Shown one piece after another: positions 9,657 through 19,961 of a DNA stretch of 64,000 bases. This DNA comes from Saprospiraceae bacterium (GTDB lineage Bacteria > Bacteroidota > Bacteroidia > Chitinophagales > Saprospiraceae). The notes beneath the pieces are model-generated. The model saw only the letters and a program-made list of their open reading frames with translations, ran no database searches and was not told the origin of the DNA. Where the stretch lies: contig JADJWN010000004.1 in assembly GCA_016716335.1 (NCBI GenBank), forward strand, positions 62,001-126,000, given 5' to 3'. Made by a program: the position numbers and the translations under genes. Each line of letters starts with the position of its first letter. The stretch's first letter is position 1.

Positions 9657-11174
9657 ATGTTAAGAAAAATAAGACTGATTGTATTATTGTGGTACTGTGT
9701 ACTTATGTACATCTAACGATGAATGCTCCAATCCCTGTTCAATTTAGAATTTCACAAGGATTTTGGCTGTACCCGTATAGAAACGCTTTATGAAGACAGC
9801 AGTTATTATTATGTAATAGGCTATGCACAGGCCAAAGACAAAGTGGAGGTGGGTGTGATGGTGAATAAACATGATAAAAAGAGTGGGGCATTAACACATA
9901 GCGCCTATTTTGATGTGGAAAATGTGTGGTTAGATTTTTGTGCGAGACCACGAGTTTTACAAAAAAACAACAATCTAAACTTTTGTTTATCAGGGACAAA
10001 TGGTGTAGTGTATATAATGAATTACAACACTATGACTCAGGATATCACAGTAAAAGAAAGTATAATTACAAAAAGTGGCTTTGTATATGATCTGGTAGAG
10101 GATGATGAAGGCAATATGTATTGCAGTTATACCACAAAAGATGCTGATAATAAGGTTCAGGGTGCTGTAAGCAAATTCAGGATTGACGGTACAAAATCAC
10201 ATTACACTATTGACAACAAAGGGATGATCCATACCGGAGGAAAATTGATGAGAAATGACAAGGGTACATGGTATTTTATAGCCCAATGGTTGCCTTCTTT
10301 CAATGACAACTACCTTGTAGTGGCAGAGATGGACAGTGCATTCAATATACTGTGGACCTGGAGATCGCCCTGGGCAGACAGGATATTCGGAGTGAGAGAT
10401 GTGTTATCCATTGATAATGATCAGGTGTTGATATTGGCAATTGGAGTTACCTATGATTCAATTTACAGAGAAGAAGCATTTGTAGATTGGGTGTATCGGT
10501 ATGACCTGAAAGAACGTAAGGTGCTGTGGCGCAGAAATTACGGACATCCGCCCAGCAGCATTATTACACCCGGATGCAGGGTAGTGGCATCTCAGAGGGA
10601 TGAAGATACATGGCTGATGTGTACTTCAGCAGTTTTGGCAGGCTCTACACGTGAGCACTATGTGATAGCAGGGAGAGTGGCAAAGTTTACTGCCTATGGT
10701 GATACCCTGTGGGCTAAAGATTATGTCCTTTATAAGGATGAACACATTGACAGGAATCGGTTTGTCACAATGATACCCACCATGGATGGAAATTATTTAT
10801 TAGGAGGATTTTATCTTGGGGATGGATGCAGGAGCTGGCTGGTAAAGATAGACGAAGATGGCAATATCGTATCCCGCGATACCACATCCTCTCTGGCAGA
10901 CTTTGCCCCTGAGGATAGTAATCAGTCGCTGAGGGTATATCCCAATCCTGCATCAGACAAAATTGAAGTGCATTATACATCAGATAGCGGTGATGAAGTG
11001 AGTGGTTATACCCTGTCTGTAAAAAATGTATCCGGCAGGGAAGTGTACAATATTTATACACAAAGTGCCACAAACCAAATCCCAGTCTCAGATCTTGTAG
11101 CGGGAGTGTATTATGTGTCTGTGGTGATAGCCGGACAGGTACGGAAGACGGTAAGATTTATCAAAGTACAATAA
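9657..11174 (+). CDS. array copy 4: secreted propeller-like protein with T9SS type A CTD (best-preserved copy)
   Basis: The frame is open from 9723 to 11174 (483 codons). Only the signal peptide coding (ATG at 9657) is interrupted, by a 2-base loss and 1-base gain near 9715-9729. The mature protein has repeated beta-rich units (VYDLVEDDEGNMYCSY, KSHYTIDNKGMI, ILWTWRSPWADRIFGV, LLGGFYLGDGCRSWLVK) that resemble blades of a beta-propeller without a recognisable catalytic motif. It ends in a type A CTD (YPNPASDKIEVHY, GVYYVSVVIAGQVRKTVRF). CTD proteins are exported by Sec, moved across the outer membrane by the T9SS and anchored or released. Function is unknown. It diverges most from the others between about 9940 and 10520, where copy 6 shares part of its version. 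Confidence 0.8.
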
Positions 11175-11243
11175 TAATATTTAATCAGGTTGGTTTATGC
11201 ATGGAGGGTAAACCGACCTGATTAAGACTAACATCCAAATGAT

Positions 11244-12753
11244 ATGTTAAGAAAAATAAGACTGATTGTATTATTGTGGTACTGTGTACTTATGTACATC
11301 TACACGATGAATGCTCAATCCCTGTTCAATTTAAATTTCACAAGGATTTTGGCTGTACGGGTGTTGATATGCTTTATGAAGACAGCAGTTATTATTATGT
11401 AATAGGCTATGCACAGGCCAAAGACAAAGTGGAGGTGGGTGTAATGGTGAATAAACATAATAAAAAGAGTGGGGCATTAACACATAGCGCCTATTTTGAT
11501 GTGGAAAATGTGTGGTTAGGTTATGGTTCGAGACCAGGAGTTATACAAAAGAATAACAATCTATACTTTTGTTTATCAGGGACAGATGGTGTAGTGTATA
11601 TAATGAATTACAACACTATGACTCAGGATATCACAGTAAAAGAAAGTATAATTACAAAAAGTGGCTATGTATATGATCTGGTTGTGGATGATGAAGGCAA
11701 TATGTATTGCAGTTATACCACAAAGATGCTGAAAATAAGGTTCAGGGTGCTGTTACCAAACTCAGGATTGACGGTACAAAATCACATTACACCATTGATA
11801 ACAAAGGGATGATCCGTACCGGAGAAAGCTGATAAGAAATGACAAGGGCACATGGTATTTTATAGCCCAATGGAATCCATCTTTTATGACAATTACCTTG
11901 TAGTGGCAGAGATGGACAGCGCATTCAATATACTGTGGACCTGGAGATCTCCCTGGGCAGACAGGATATATGGAGTGAGAGATGTGTTGGCTATTAATAA
12001 TGATCAGGTGTTGATATTGGCAGGTGGTGTTACGTATGACTCTATATATAAAGAAGAAGCATTTGTACATTGGGTATATCGGTATGATCTGAAAGAACGT
12101 AAGGTGCTATGGCGCAGAAATTATGGGCATCCGCCCAGCAGTGATATTACACCCGGATGCAGGGTGGTGGCATCTCAGAGGATGAGGATACATGGCTGAT
12201 GTGTACTACCGTAGTTTTGGCAGGCTCTACACGGGAACATTATGTGATAGCAGGGAGAGTGGCAAAGTTTACTATCGATGGTGATACCCTGTGGCCAAAG
12301 ATTATGTTCTTTATAAGGATGCACACTTTGACAGGAATTATTTTGTCACAATGATACCCACCATGGAAGGAAATTATCTATTGGGAGGATTTTATCTTGG
12401 GGACGGATGCAGGAGCTGGTTAGTAAAGATAGACGAAGATGGCAATATCGTATCCCGCGATACTACTCCTCTCTGGCAGACTTTGCCCCTGAGGATAGTG
12501 ATCAGTCGCTGAGGGTATATCCCAATCCTGCATCAGACAAAATTGAAGTGCACTATACATCAGGTAGTGGAGATGAAGGGAAGGTTATACCCTGTCTCTA
12601 AAAAATGTGGCCGGCAGGGAAGTGTATAATATTTACACACGAAGTGCCACAAACCAAATCCCTGTGTCTGATCTTGCAGCGGGAGTGTATTATGTGTCTG
12701 TGGTGATAGCCGGCCAGGTACGGAAGACGGTAAGATTTATCAAAGTACAATAA
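11244..12753 (+). pseudogene. array copy 5: secreted propeller-like T9SS protein, heavily frameshifted
   Basis: This copy carries at least eight single- or two-base differences that break the frame relative to its siblings: near 11333, 11724, 11823, 11884, 12180, 12292, 12466 and 12577. Most are one-base losses in runs (for example GGAGAAAG for GGAGGAAAG, and TGTGGCC for TGTGGGCC). Read through with corrections, it encodes the same domain order as copy 4, with the copy-3 versions of several segments (SSDITPGC, KDAHFDRNYF). The upstream hairpin is of the long-stem type. Confidence 0.8.
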
Positions 12754-12823
12754 TAATATTTCGGCGGGTCGGTTTATGCATGGAGGGTAAACCGACCTGT
12801 TTATGTTTAAGCATCCAAATGAT

Positions 12824-14340
12824 ATGTTAAGAAAAATAAGACTGATTGTATTATTGTGGTACTGTGTAGTTATGTACATCTATACGATGAATGCTCAATC
12901 CCTGTTCAATTTAGAATTTCACAAGGATTTTGGCTGCACCGGTGTTGAAATGCTTTATGAAGACAGCAGTTATTATTATGTGTTAGGCTATGCACAGGCC
13001 AAAGACAAAGTGGAGGTGGGTGTAATGGTGAATAAACATGATAAAAAGAGTGGGGCATTAACACATAGCGCCTATTTTGATGTGGAAAATGTGTGGTTAG
13101 ATTTTTGTGGGAGACCACGAGTTTTACAAATAAACAACAATCTATACTTTTGTATATCAGGGACAAATGGTGTAGTGTACATAATGAATTACAACACTAT
13201 GACTCAGGATATCACAGTAAAAGAAAGTATAATTACAAAAAGTGGCTATGTATATGATCTGGTTGTGGATGATGAAGGCAATATGTATTGCAGTTATACC
13301 ACAAAAGATGCTGAAAATAAGGTTCAGGGTGCTGTCACGAAACTCAGGATTGACGGTACAAAATCACATTACACCATTGACAACAAAGGGATGATCCGTA
13401 CCGGAGGAAAGCTGATAAGAAATGACAAGGGCACATGGTATTTTATAGCCCAATGGAATCCATCTTTTTATGACAATTACCTTGTAGTGGCAGAGATGGA
13501 CAGCACATTCAATATACTGTGGACCTGGAGATCGCCTTGGGCAGACAGGATATTCGGAGTGAGAGATGTGTTATCCATTGATAATGATCAGGTGTTGATA
13601 TTGGCAATTGGAGTTACCTATGATTCAATTTACAGAGAAGAAGCATTTGTAGATTGGGTGTATCGGTATGACCTGAAAGATCGTAAGGCGCTGTGGCGCA
13701 GAAATTACGGACATCCGCCCAGCAGCATTATTACACCCGGATGCAGGGTGGTGGCATCTCAGAGGGATGAGGATACATGGCTGATGTGTACTTCAGCAGT
13801 ATTGGCAGGCTCTACACGGGAACATTATGTGATAGCAGGAGAGTGGCAAAGTTTACTGCCTATGGTGATACCCTGTGGGCCAAAGATTATGTTCTTTATA
13901 AAGATGAACACCTTGACAGGAACCGATTTGTCACAATGATACCCACCATGGACGGAAATTATCTATTGGGAGGATTTTATCTTGGGGACGGATGCAGGAG
14001 CTGGCTGGTAAAGACAGACGAAGACGGCAATATCGTATCCCGAGATACCACCTCCTCCCTGGCAGACTATGCCCCTGAGGATAGTAATCAGTCGCTGAGG
14101 GTATATCCCAATCCTGCATCAGACAAAATTGAAGTGCATTGCATATCAGGTAATGGGGACGAAGTGGAAGGTTATACCCTGTCTGTAAAAAATGTATCAG
14201 GCAGAGAAGTGTATAATATTTACACACGAAGTGCCACAAAACAAATCCCTGTGTCTGATCTTGCAGCGGGAGTGTATTATGTGTCTGTGGTGATAGCCGG
14301 ACAGGTACGGAAGACGGTAAGATTTATCAAAGTACAATAA
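12824..14340 (+). pseudogene. array copy 6: secreted propeller-like T9SS protein, one frameshift
   Basis: It starts MLRKIRLIVLLWYCVVMYIY (an in-frame ATG also lies at 12803) and is intact for about 340 codons until a missing G near 13839 (GCAGGAGAG). The frame then continues from 13777 to 14340 through the CTD. With that one base restored it gives a full protein of about 505 residues. Segments match different siblings: copies 2 and 3 early, copy 4 around the WRSPWADRIFGVRDVLSIDND stretch, and copies 1 and 2 after that. Such patchwork suggests exchange between copies. Confidence 0.8.
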
Positions 14341-14484
14341 TAATATTTCGGCAGGTCGGTAAATAGTTTAATTTCGAATTGTTTTTTATCAAAGTCTGAT
14401 TCTTCAAAATCCAATTTTTTTAATAATGCAATCTACGTTAAATACCTGATTTTTCATAGTTTTGGATAAAAATCCATAACCCGA

Positions 14485-15198
14485 ATGAACCATCAGATCA
14501 GTACATTGCTGGATAAAATGGAATCTACGGCATCGGCATGGGAGACTGCCGGTGATAACAGGTACATATTTCTGAAGTGTTACACAATAATGAGCCGCAA
14601 TATGGCAGAAGGTATATCTGCGGGCAGGTTTGCAGATCCCGAATGGGTGAGCCGGCTGATGGCAGTGTTTGCCGATTATTATTTTGAAGCATTGTTCAGA
14701 TATGAAATATCTCCGGATGCGACTCCTGCGGTATGGCGTCAGGCACATGCCTGTGCTGTGGATGCAAGGGTGAAGACAGTACAACACCTGATGCTGGGTA
14801 TCAATGCACACATCAATTATGACCTGCCTTTATCATTGTATGATTGTCTGTGTCATCAATGGTCATCGCTGGAGGCCAGAGAACGTACCCTTCGTAAACA
14901 AGACCATAATACGGTCAATGCGATAATCGCAGAATCCATTGATTCAGTGCAGGATATCATCCTTGCTCCCCGATCCAAAGCCTTGAAGATGCTGGATGTA
15001 GCACTTGGGCGGACAGATGAATGGCTGATAACCAAAGCTATTACTTCATGGCGCAGCAGAGTCTGGAATATTTCTGAACAAATGCTTGGATATTGTGATA
15101 ATGAAGAAATGCGCCGCTCTATCATCCGCAATACTGAACAGGATGCCTTGAAAAAGGCAGACCTGATACTACTCGGCAAAAGCGGGATACTTGGATAA
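14485..15198 (+). CDS. DUF5995 family protein
   Basis: 237 residues, soluble, no signal peptide. The central LMLGINAHINYDLPLSLYD (about residues 110-128) is the hallmark of the DUF5995 family, mostly helical proteins of unknown function in Bacteroidota and Actinobacteria. The start MNHQISTLLDKMESTASAW suits the family. It lies 145 bp after the tandem array and has no clear operon partner; the next gene is convergent. GC content is higher than in the array, so it probably marks the return to backbone sequence. Confidence 0.8.
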   Translation: MNHQISTLLDKMESTASAWETAGDNRYIFLKCYTIMSRNMAEGISAGRFADPEWVSRLMAVFADYYFEALFRYEISPDATPAVWRQAHACAVDARVKTVQHLMLGINAHINYDLPLSLYDCLCHQWSSLEARERTLRKQDHNTVNAIIAESIDSVQDIILAPRSKALKMLDVALGRTDEWLITKAITSWRSRVWNISEQMLGYCDNEEMRRSIIRNTEQDALKKADLILLGKSGILG

Positions 15199-15242
15199 CA
15201 GGATGCTGAAAAGGCAGGATATTGTTTTATAAGAAATACTGT

Positions 15243-16013
15243 TTATAGCTTGATTATCCCGAATTGTGACAGGATAGAAAATACGATAATAAGGATCAAT
15301 AGCCTGTAGGCCCAGACATTGATGCCCGGCATTTTGGCCATATAAGCAGCTGAAATATATCCACCGACCGTCTGACCTACTGACATAAGCAGTCCGATAC
15401 GCCAGTCTATGAGCCCCTGAGATGCAAATATTATCAGGACTAAAAGCGTGTAAATTGCGATGACAATAGTCTTAAAACCATTGGCTTCCATCATACTGTA
15501 ACCGGAAACCAAAACCAGAGCTGCCAGAAAAAAAACTCCGGCACCCATCTGGATAAAACCTCCATAAAAACCTACTGCCAGATAGACCGGTACATTGATC
15601 CACCAGGATATTTGCCTTCTCAGATTTGTTTCACGAAGCCACCTTTCAGGATTTATCAATACCAAAATGAGCATGACAATCATCATATATCGGAATACCT
15701 TCAGGAAGTTTTCATTGGAAATAATCAATGCTGCATAAACTCCGGCAACCGAACCCACCAATGTAAGTATGATCATCCATTTGCTTCTGTCGAAATCAAT
15801 CATACGGTTTTTGTGAAAACCGGCACCTGTTGCCAAACTCTGAAATATGATATTCACCCGATTGGTGGCATTGGCGATATTGGCAGGCAGCCCGGCCACA
15901 TCTGTAAGCAGACTCAGCGTGATCACCGACCCGTTGCCTGCGAAAGTATTGATTATTCCGGCAAGAAAACTACCGGCAATGATGAGGAAATACTGAAACA
16001 GGCTGAAATCCAT
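15243..16013 (-). CDS. sulfite exporter TauE/SafE family membrane protein
   Basis: 256 residues with about eight hydrophobic segments. The N-terminal FLAGIINTFAGNGSVITLSLL and the internal repeat-like GFYGGFIQMGAGVFFLAALV (about residues 148-167) are typical of the TauE/SafE (DUF81) family. These are putative anion exporters for sulfite or organosulfonates in the inner membrane; the substrate here is unknown. Its ATG overlaps the stop codon of the upstream epimerase gene by one base (TAATG), so the two are probably translated in a coupled way. Confidence 0.85.
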   Translation of the reverse strand: MDFSLFQYFLIIAGSFLAGIINTFAGNGSVITLSLLTDVAGLPANIANATNRVNIIFQSLATGAGFHKNRMIDFDRSKWMIILTLVGSVAGVYAALIISNENFLKVFRYMMIVMLILVLINPERWLRETNLRRQISWWINVPVYLAVGFYGGFIQMGAGVFFLAALVLVSGYSMMEANGFKTIVIAIYTLLVLIIFASQGLIDWRIGLLMSVGQTVGGYISAAYMAKMPGINVWAYRLLILIIVFSILSQFGIIKL

Positions 16014-16426
16014 TACTTGCTATCCTGCTCCATATCCTGACACAATTCCACCAGCACACCATTGGCTGATTTGGGATGAACAAAGCATACCCACTTATTG
16101 TCTGCTCCACGTTTGGGCGCTTCGTTCAATAAGGTAAATCCAGCCTTACGGAGACGCTCCATTTCTTCATGGATATCTCTGACAGCAAATGCAATATGAT
16201 GTATGCCGGGGCCTTTTTTATCCAGAAACTTCTGAATGGCACTGTCGGGATGTGTAGCTTTGAGCAGTTCTATTTTGTTGGGTCCGGCTTGTAAAAACGA
16301 GGTAATGACATTTTCTGAATCCACAGCTTCTCTTTTATATACCTGCGTATTCAGCAGTTTTTCAAACAATGCCTCACTTTCTTCCAGATTTTGTACGGCT
16401 ATACCAATGTGCTCTATTTTGTCCAT
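16013..16426 (-). CDS. mce: methylmalonyl-CoA epimerase
   Basis: 137 residues, a vicinal-oxygen-chelate (glyoxalase) fold. MDKIEHIGIAVQNLEES holds the first metal-ligand His. GPGIHHIAFAVRDI near residues 87-100 gives the second His, and VLVELCQ near the end gives the Glu. The enzyme interconverts (R)- and (S)-methylmalonyl-CoA, linking propionyl-CoA metabolism to succinyl-CoA through methylmalonyl-CoA mutase, which is not in this window. It is five bases downstream of the large T9SS type B gene and overlaps the TauE/SafE gene. Confidence 0.92.
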   Translation of the reverse strand: MDKIEHIGIAVQNLEESEALFEKLLNTQVYKREAVDSENVITSFLQAGPNKIELLKATHPDSAIQKFLDKKGPGIHHIAFAVRDIHEEMERLRKAGFTLLNEAPKRGADNKWVCFVHPKSANGVLVELCQDMEQDSK

Positions 16427-16431
16427 ATGCG

Positions 16432-19272
16432 CTACCTTGTGACCCTTAGCAGAGATACATCCCCTCCCAGCTTATATTCTACACCATAAGCAGTATATCT
16501 GGCTCTCCACAGATATACCTCTGCCGGGGCGATCTGATCGTTGTAGCGGCCATCCCATTCATCCCTCAAGCGATTGGATTCAAATACTTTCTGACCCCAG
16601 CGGTTGAAAATCATGAATTCATAATTCTGAATGGCTCCTTCACACAATTCCCCTTTTTTGACAAATGGGCCGAATGTTTTATTTTTCGACATGGTCATAG
16701 TGTCAATGGTTTCAGGGAAGAAGGCATTGGCATATTCCAGTTTGGCTTCCGGAGCTTCTATGACTATGGATTTATTGAAGACATTGCAGGTGTCTCTTAC
16801 TGTGACACTGTATTCCCTGTATTCATTGACGCTGATGGCATTGGTATTGGTGGCCCCTGACGACCACACCACTGATCTTGCAAATCCGTCGTACTCAGCC
16901 TGAATAAGAATAAAGCCCAGCTCACAGTTGCGGTTAGGATCAGTAGATGCCTTGAGATTTACCTCCGATATCAGGTCAAATTCTGCCGGAAGGACAAAAT
17001 TTATGGAAGCAGAAATCCTGTTGTTGGGGCAGGTTCGTTCAGATACTGTGACAGAGTAGGTGCCGGTCTGAGATACAACTATTGAATTGACATTTCTGGC
17101 TCCGGTGCTCCATTCGATGGCACTGGATTCGCCGGTGAACGATAAATTCAGTCTTGCCCCTCTGTCAACACAAAAATTATTGAGACTGCTCGTCAGACTA
17201 TTTAAAGTTAAAGTGGGGAAATCACTTTGAGGTAACGTAATGGTACCGACAGCCTGAGTACCGCAAAAATCGGTCATTGTAACCGTGTAGGTACCCGGCT
17301 GTGTCACAGAGATACTCTGCGTAGTCTCCCCGTTGCTCCACTGGTACCGGTAAGTAGCTACCGGTCCGGTGGCATTGCCGAAAGCAGAAAGTATACCGGT
17401 AGCATTATTGCAGAATTGTGAGAAGTTTTTATTGATAGTCACCTGACTCAGCTTGGTAGGGAAAGGCCCTAACTGATAAGTTGCACTTACGGTTTCATTG
17501 CATCGGTCCACCACGGTGACACTGTAGGTGCCCGGCTGCGGAGCTTCAATAAAGGAAATACCTGTCTGACCGGTACTCCACACCACAGATTGAACCAATG
17601 GGTGCCCCGGAGTGTAATCTGCTATTATTCTCATATTTCCTGTGGTACACCAGTCTCCCAAAGACTCAGAAAGCCTGACCATCGGCAGATTGTATTTATC
17701 TATCTTGGTGGTATCGCAGAGTTTGTAGCATACCTTGTCATCTACGGTTACAGTCACACTGTAGGTGCCTTCTGCAAATACTCTGAGGGTATCCATCATG
17801 GGGCCGCTGGCACCTGTACTCCATTCATACAATGTAGCACCTGTGATGGGTGTACGGAATGTCCAGTCGATGGGTTCATTGGGGCAGAAAGTTTTACCTT
17901 CAAATGAAATAGCCTGAAAATCCAGTTTGTACTCATTGGCTGAAGCGGTCAGTTTTTCAGCGTAAAAAGTATCCACAGACTTCCACACCAGGGTATCTGC
18001 TGCAAAACTGTGATTGAATAATATGGTACGTCCGATTGTATCGTGACACATGGAGTTGCCGTTGGGGTCAAGCTTGATAAGACCTGTGGCAAATTTGTCG
18101 CTGTCTATGCTGGTGTCAAAAATCACGGCACCTCCATCCTGGGTGGGGTGAATCTCGCCCAAAACGGTGACCACACCCAGTACTCTCGGAAAACTGTGTT
18201 GGAAGACCATCTCTCCCTTGTCGTTCATCTTGAGGACAAAGGGAAGTACTTCACCTGACTGGCCATCCTGATTGATGCCGTGTAGCCAGATTTCACTGGC
18301 AGTCCTGTTGGTAGTTATACTCCTGATGATAGTCGCATCATCCGTATTGAATCCTATTCTTTTAGACCATGCGACATCACCCTTTTTATCCGTTTTGAGC
18401 ACAAAACCATTCAATATAAACTGAAAACTGTTGGTAATCGCAAAGAAATAACCCGCAACCACTACCGAAGAATCTGCAAGCATGGTAGCCGAAAGTGGTA
18501 TGGGAACGGAGATAAAACTCTGTATATCAGTATATTGCTTGCTCCACAGTACATTGCCTGATGTATCCATGCGGGTGGTAAAGAAATTAAATGTCGAAGT
18601 GTCTGCAATGCCGGCCATCAAAAGATTTCTGTCAAAGCTGTTGCCGAGATAGGTCAGTACTGACGCGAGTGTATCCTGATCAGAGAAGGCCTTAAACAGC
18701 TTGCCGTATTCTACGTCACCGTTGTATTTGAGTCTGGTGAGCAGAATGTCTCCTTTGTCATGCCCTTCGACGCCGGAAGCTGCATAAAGGGATGTCCATA
18801 CATTGGTAAGGAAATTTCCTCCGGTCCCGTCATTAAGCTCCTCCATACTGCTTATCCTTTTGATCCAGCCGGCTGAGCCGTTGATGTTGATGGAGCCGAT
18901 GATTTTATTGGGTTTGATGTCTGAAGAAGATACTACTGAAAAGTATAGCGAATCATTGGCACCCTGCACCAAATTTGCTGATACTGTACCGAATGTCAAA
19001 GCATCTTCCATGACACTGATGCCTGTTGACCAGATTACATCTCCTTTGGGCTTATGTACAGTGATAATCACTGAATCAATGGTAATGGTGTCTCCCACCG
19101 GAGTGACCAGAAGATTCAGACTGGCATATCTGCCATCCAACAGCTGTACACCACTTGCAGTGAGCAGGGAGCTGTTGCCAAATGTATTGAACAACCTGTG
19201 ATAGCTGTCCTGGCTACTGAGTGTGGTGCTCATGAGCATCAAAAAAAACAAAATCAGCGTATAAGACCTCAT
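16432..19272 (-). CDS. large secreted protein with T9SS type B (gliding-motility-associated) C-terminal domain
   Basis: 946 residues with a signal peptide (MRSYTLILFFLMLMSTTLSS). The N-terminal half has repeated units of the type G-N-W-x-K-x and VLKTDKKGDVAWSKRIG, resembling propeller blades. The second half has five or six Ig/PKD-like repeats ending in GTYSVTV(S/T)(D/E)xC. The C-terminus (about residues 860-946) is a CHU_C/type B CTD: YEFMIFNRWGQKVFESN, then WDGRYNDQIAPAEVYLW. Type B CTD proteins leave through the T9SS; PorD, a component of that system, is encoded at 60587. This gene is first in a likely operon with mce and the TauE/SafE gene. Confidence 0.88.
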   Translation of the reverse strand: MRSYTLILFFLMLMSTTLSSQDSYHRLFNTFGNSSLLTASGVQLLDGRYASLNLLVTPVGDTITIDSVIITVHKPKGDVIWSTGISVMEDALTFGTVSANLVQGANDSLYFSVVSSSDIKPNKIIGSININGSAGWIKRISSMEELNDGTGGNFLTNVWTSLYAASGVEGHDKGDILLTRLKYNGDVEYGKLFKAFSDQDTLASVLTYLGNSFDRNLLMAGIADTSTFNFFTTRMDTSGNVLWSKQYTDIQSFISVPIPLSATMLADSSVVVAGYFFAITNSFQFILNGFVLKTDKKGDVAWSKRIGFNTDDATIIRSITTNRTASEIWLHGINQDGQSGEVLPFVLKMNDKGEMVFQHSFPRVLGVVTVLGEIHPTQDGGAVIFDTSIDSDKFATGLIKLDPNGNSMCHDTIGRTILFNHSFAADTLVWKSVDTFYAEKLTASANEYKLDFQAISFEGKTFCPNEPIDWTFRTPITGATLYEWSTGASGPMMDTLRVFAEGTYSVTVTVDDKVCYKLCDTTKIDKYNLPMVRLSESLGDWCTTGNMRIIADYTPGHPLVQSVVWSTGQTGISFIEAPQPGTYSVTVVDRCNETVSATYQLGPFPTKLSQVTINKNFSQFCNNATGILSAFGNATGPVATYRYQWSNGETTQSISVTQPGTYTVTMTDFCGTQAVGTITLPQSDFPTLTLNSLTSSLNNFCVDRGARLNLSFTGESSAIEWSTGARNVNSIVVSQTGTYSVTVSERTCPNNRISASINFVLPAEFDLISEVNLKASTDPNRNCELGFILIQAEYDGFARSVVWSSGATNTNAISVNEYREYSVTVRDTCNVFNKSIVIEAPEAKLEYANAFFPETIDTMTMSKNKTFGPFVKKGELCEGAIQNYEFMIFNRWGQKVFESNRLRDEWDGRYNDQIAPAEVYLWRARYTAYGVEYKLGGDVSLLRVTR

Positions 19273-19438
19273 ACAATATTTTTGAGCATTTTATTTTAAT
19301 CAGCCGGCTATCATCGGAATATACCGGCAAAACAGATTTCTGCCTTTAAACGGCTAAAGATAGAAATTTTATTTTTACTATATGAATTGAAAGGGGAGCT
19401 GATAAAAATATTTTGAAAAATCGTAAGCCGCCACGACA

Positions 19439-19873
19439 CTATCTGCGAATCACATGATCCAGCAAGTAGCGGATGGCTTCGGTGTAGCCGTCCAGTCCTT
19501 TGCCTACAATACTGTGCACAGCAGATTCCTTGATATAATTGGTATGTCTGTAAGTTTCCCGCTTGTATATATCTGTGAGATGTACCTCCACTACCGGAGT
19601 GGTAATGGCTCTCAAAGCGTCTGCAATGGCAATGGAAGTGTGGGTAAAGCCTGCTGCATTGAGTACTATACCATCATATCTGAAACCCACCGCATGCAGC
19701 TTGTCAATAATGTCCCCCTCATGATTGGATTGGTAATAATGGAGGTTGACTTCAGGAAAAAGTACCTCAAGCTCATCAAAAAAACTGTCAAAGGAGCGGT
19801 TGCCATAGATTTCGGGCTGCCGCAGTCCCAGCAGGTTGAGGTTTGGCCCATTGATGATAATGATTTGAATCAT
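19439..19873 (-). CDS. aroQ: 3-dehydroquinate dehydratase, type II
   Basis: 144 residues, the usual length of the dodecameric type II enzyme. Visible motifs are INGPNLNLLGLRQPEIYG (catalytic Arg and Tyr loop), YQSNHEGDIIDKLH, LNAAGFTHTSIAIADAL (active-site Asn and His) and VEVHLTDIYKRE (second His). It dehydrates 3-dehydroquinate to 3-dehydroshikimate in the shikimate pathway. The usual LSN(I/V)H loop reads LTDIY here, a mild deviation near the substrate site. It stands alone between the type B protein and recQ on the same strand. Confidence 0.92.
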   Translation of the reverse strand: MIQIIIINGPNLNLLGLRQPEIYGNRSFDSFFDELEVLFPEVNLHYYQSNHEGDIIDKLHAVGFRYDGIVLNAAGFTHTSIAIADALRAITTPVVEVHLTDIYKRETYRHTNYIKESAVHSIVGKGLDGYTEAIRYLLDHVIRR

Positions 19874-19961
19874 GTGCGCTTATTTGTTGTAATCACTTGT
19901 CATAATACATCACAACCAGAATGAGAGATTGAATCCCGTGAAAAAAGATTTTCGGTATAAT

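Larger units (their letters stand above)
4594..14343 (+). repeat. tandem array: six head-to-tail copies (period 1580-1589 bp) plus shared 3' module
   Basis: Gene copies start at 4900, 6489, 8072, 9657, 11244 and 12824, all with ATG-TTA-AGA (MLRKIRL). Spacings are 1589, 1583, 1585, 1587 and 1580 bp. Each copy ends with the same CTD, followed by TAATAATATTT and a hairpin. The M43 gene upstream supplies a seventh CTD plus spacer module (from about 4594). Long segments are identical between copies, while other segments fall into two or more alternative sequence versions shared in different combinations, a mosaic that suggests recombination or gene conversion. The array ends after the sixth stop codon with a partial hairpin (GGCAGGTCGG, from about 14350). 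Confidence 0.9.

Noticed and set aside
4594..14343. CRISPR-like or transposon origin of the tandem array
   Set aside because: The repeats are whole coding genes with spacers of about 70 bp; no transposase, terminal inverted repeats or short repeat-spacer structure was found.
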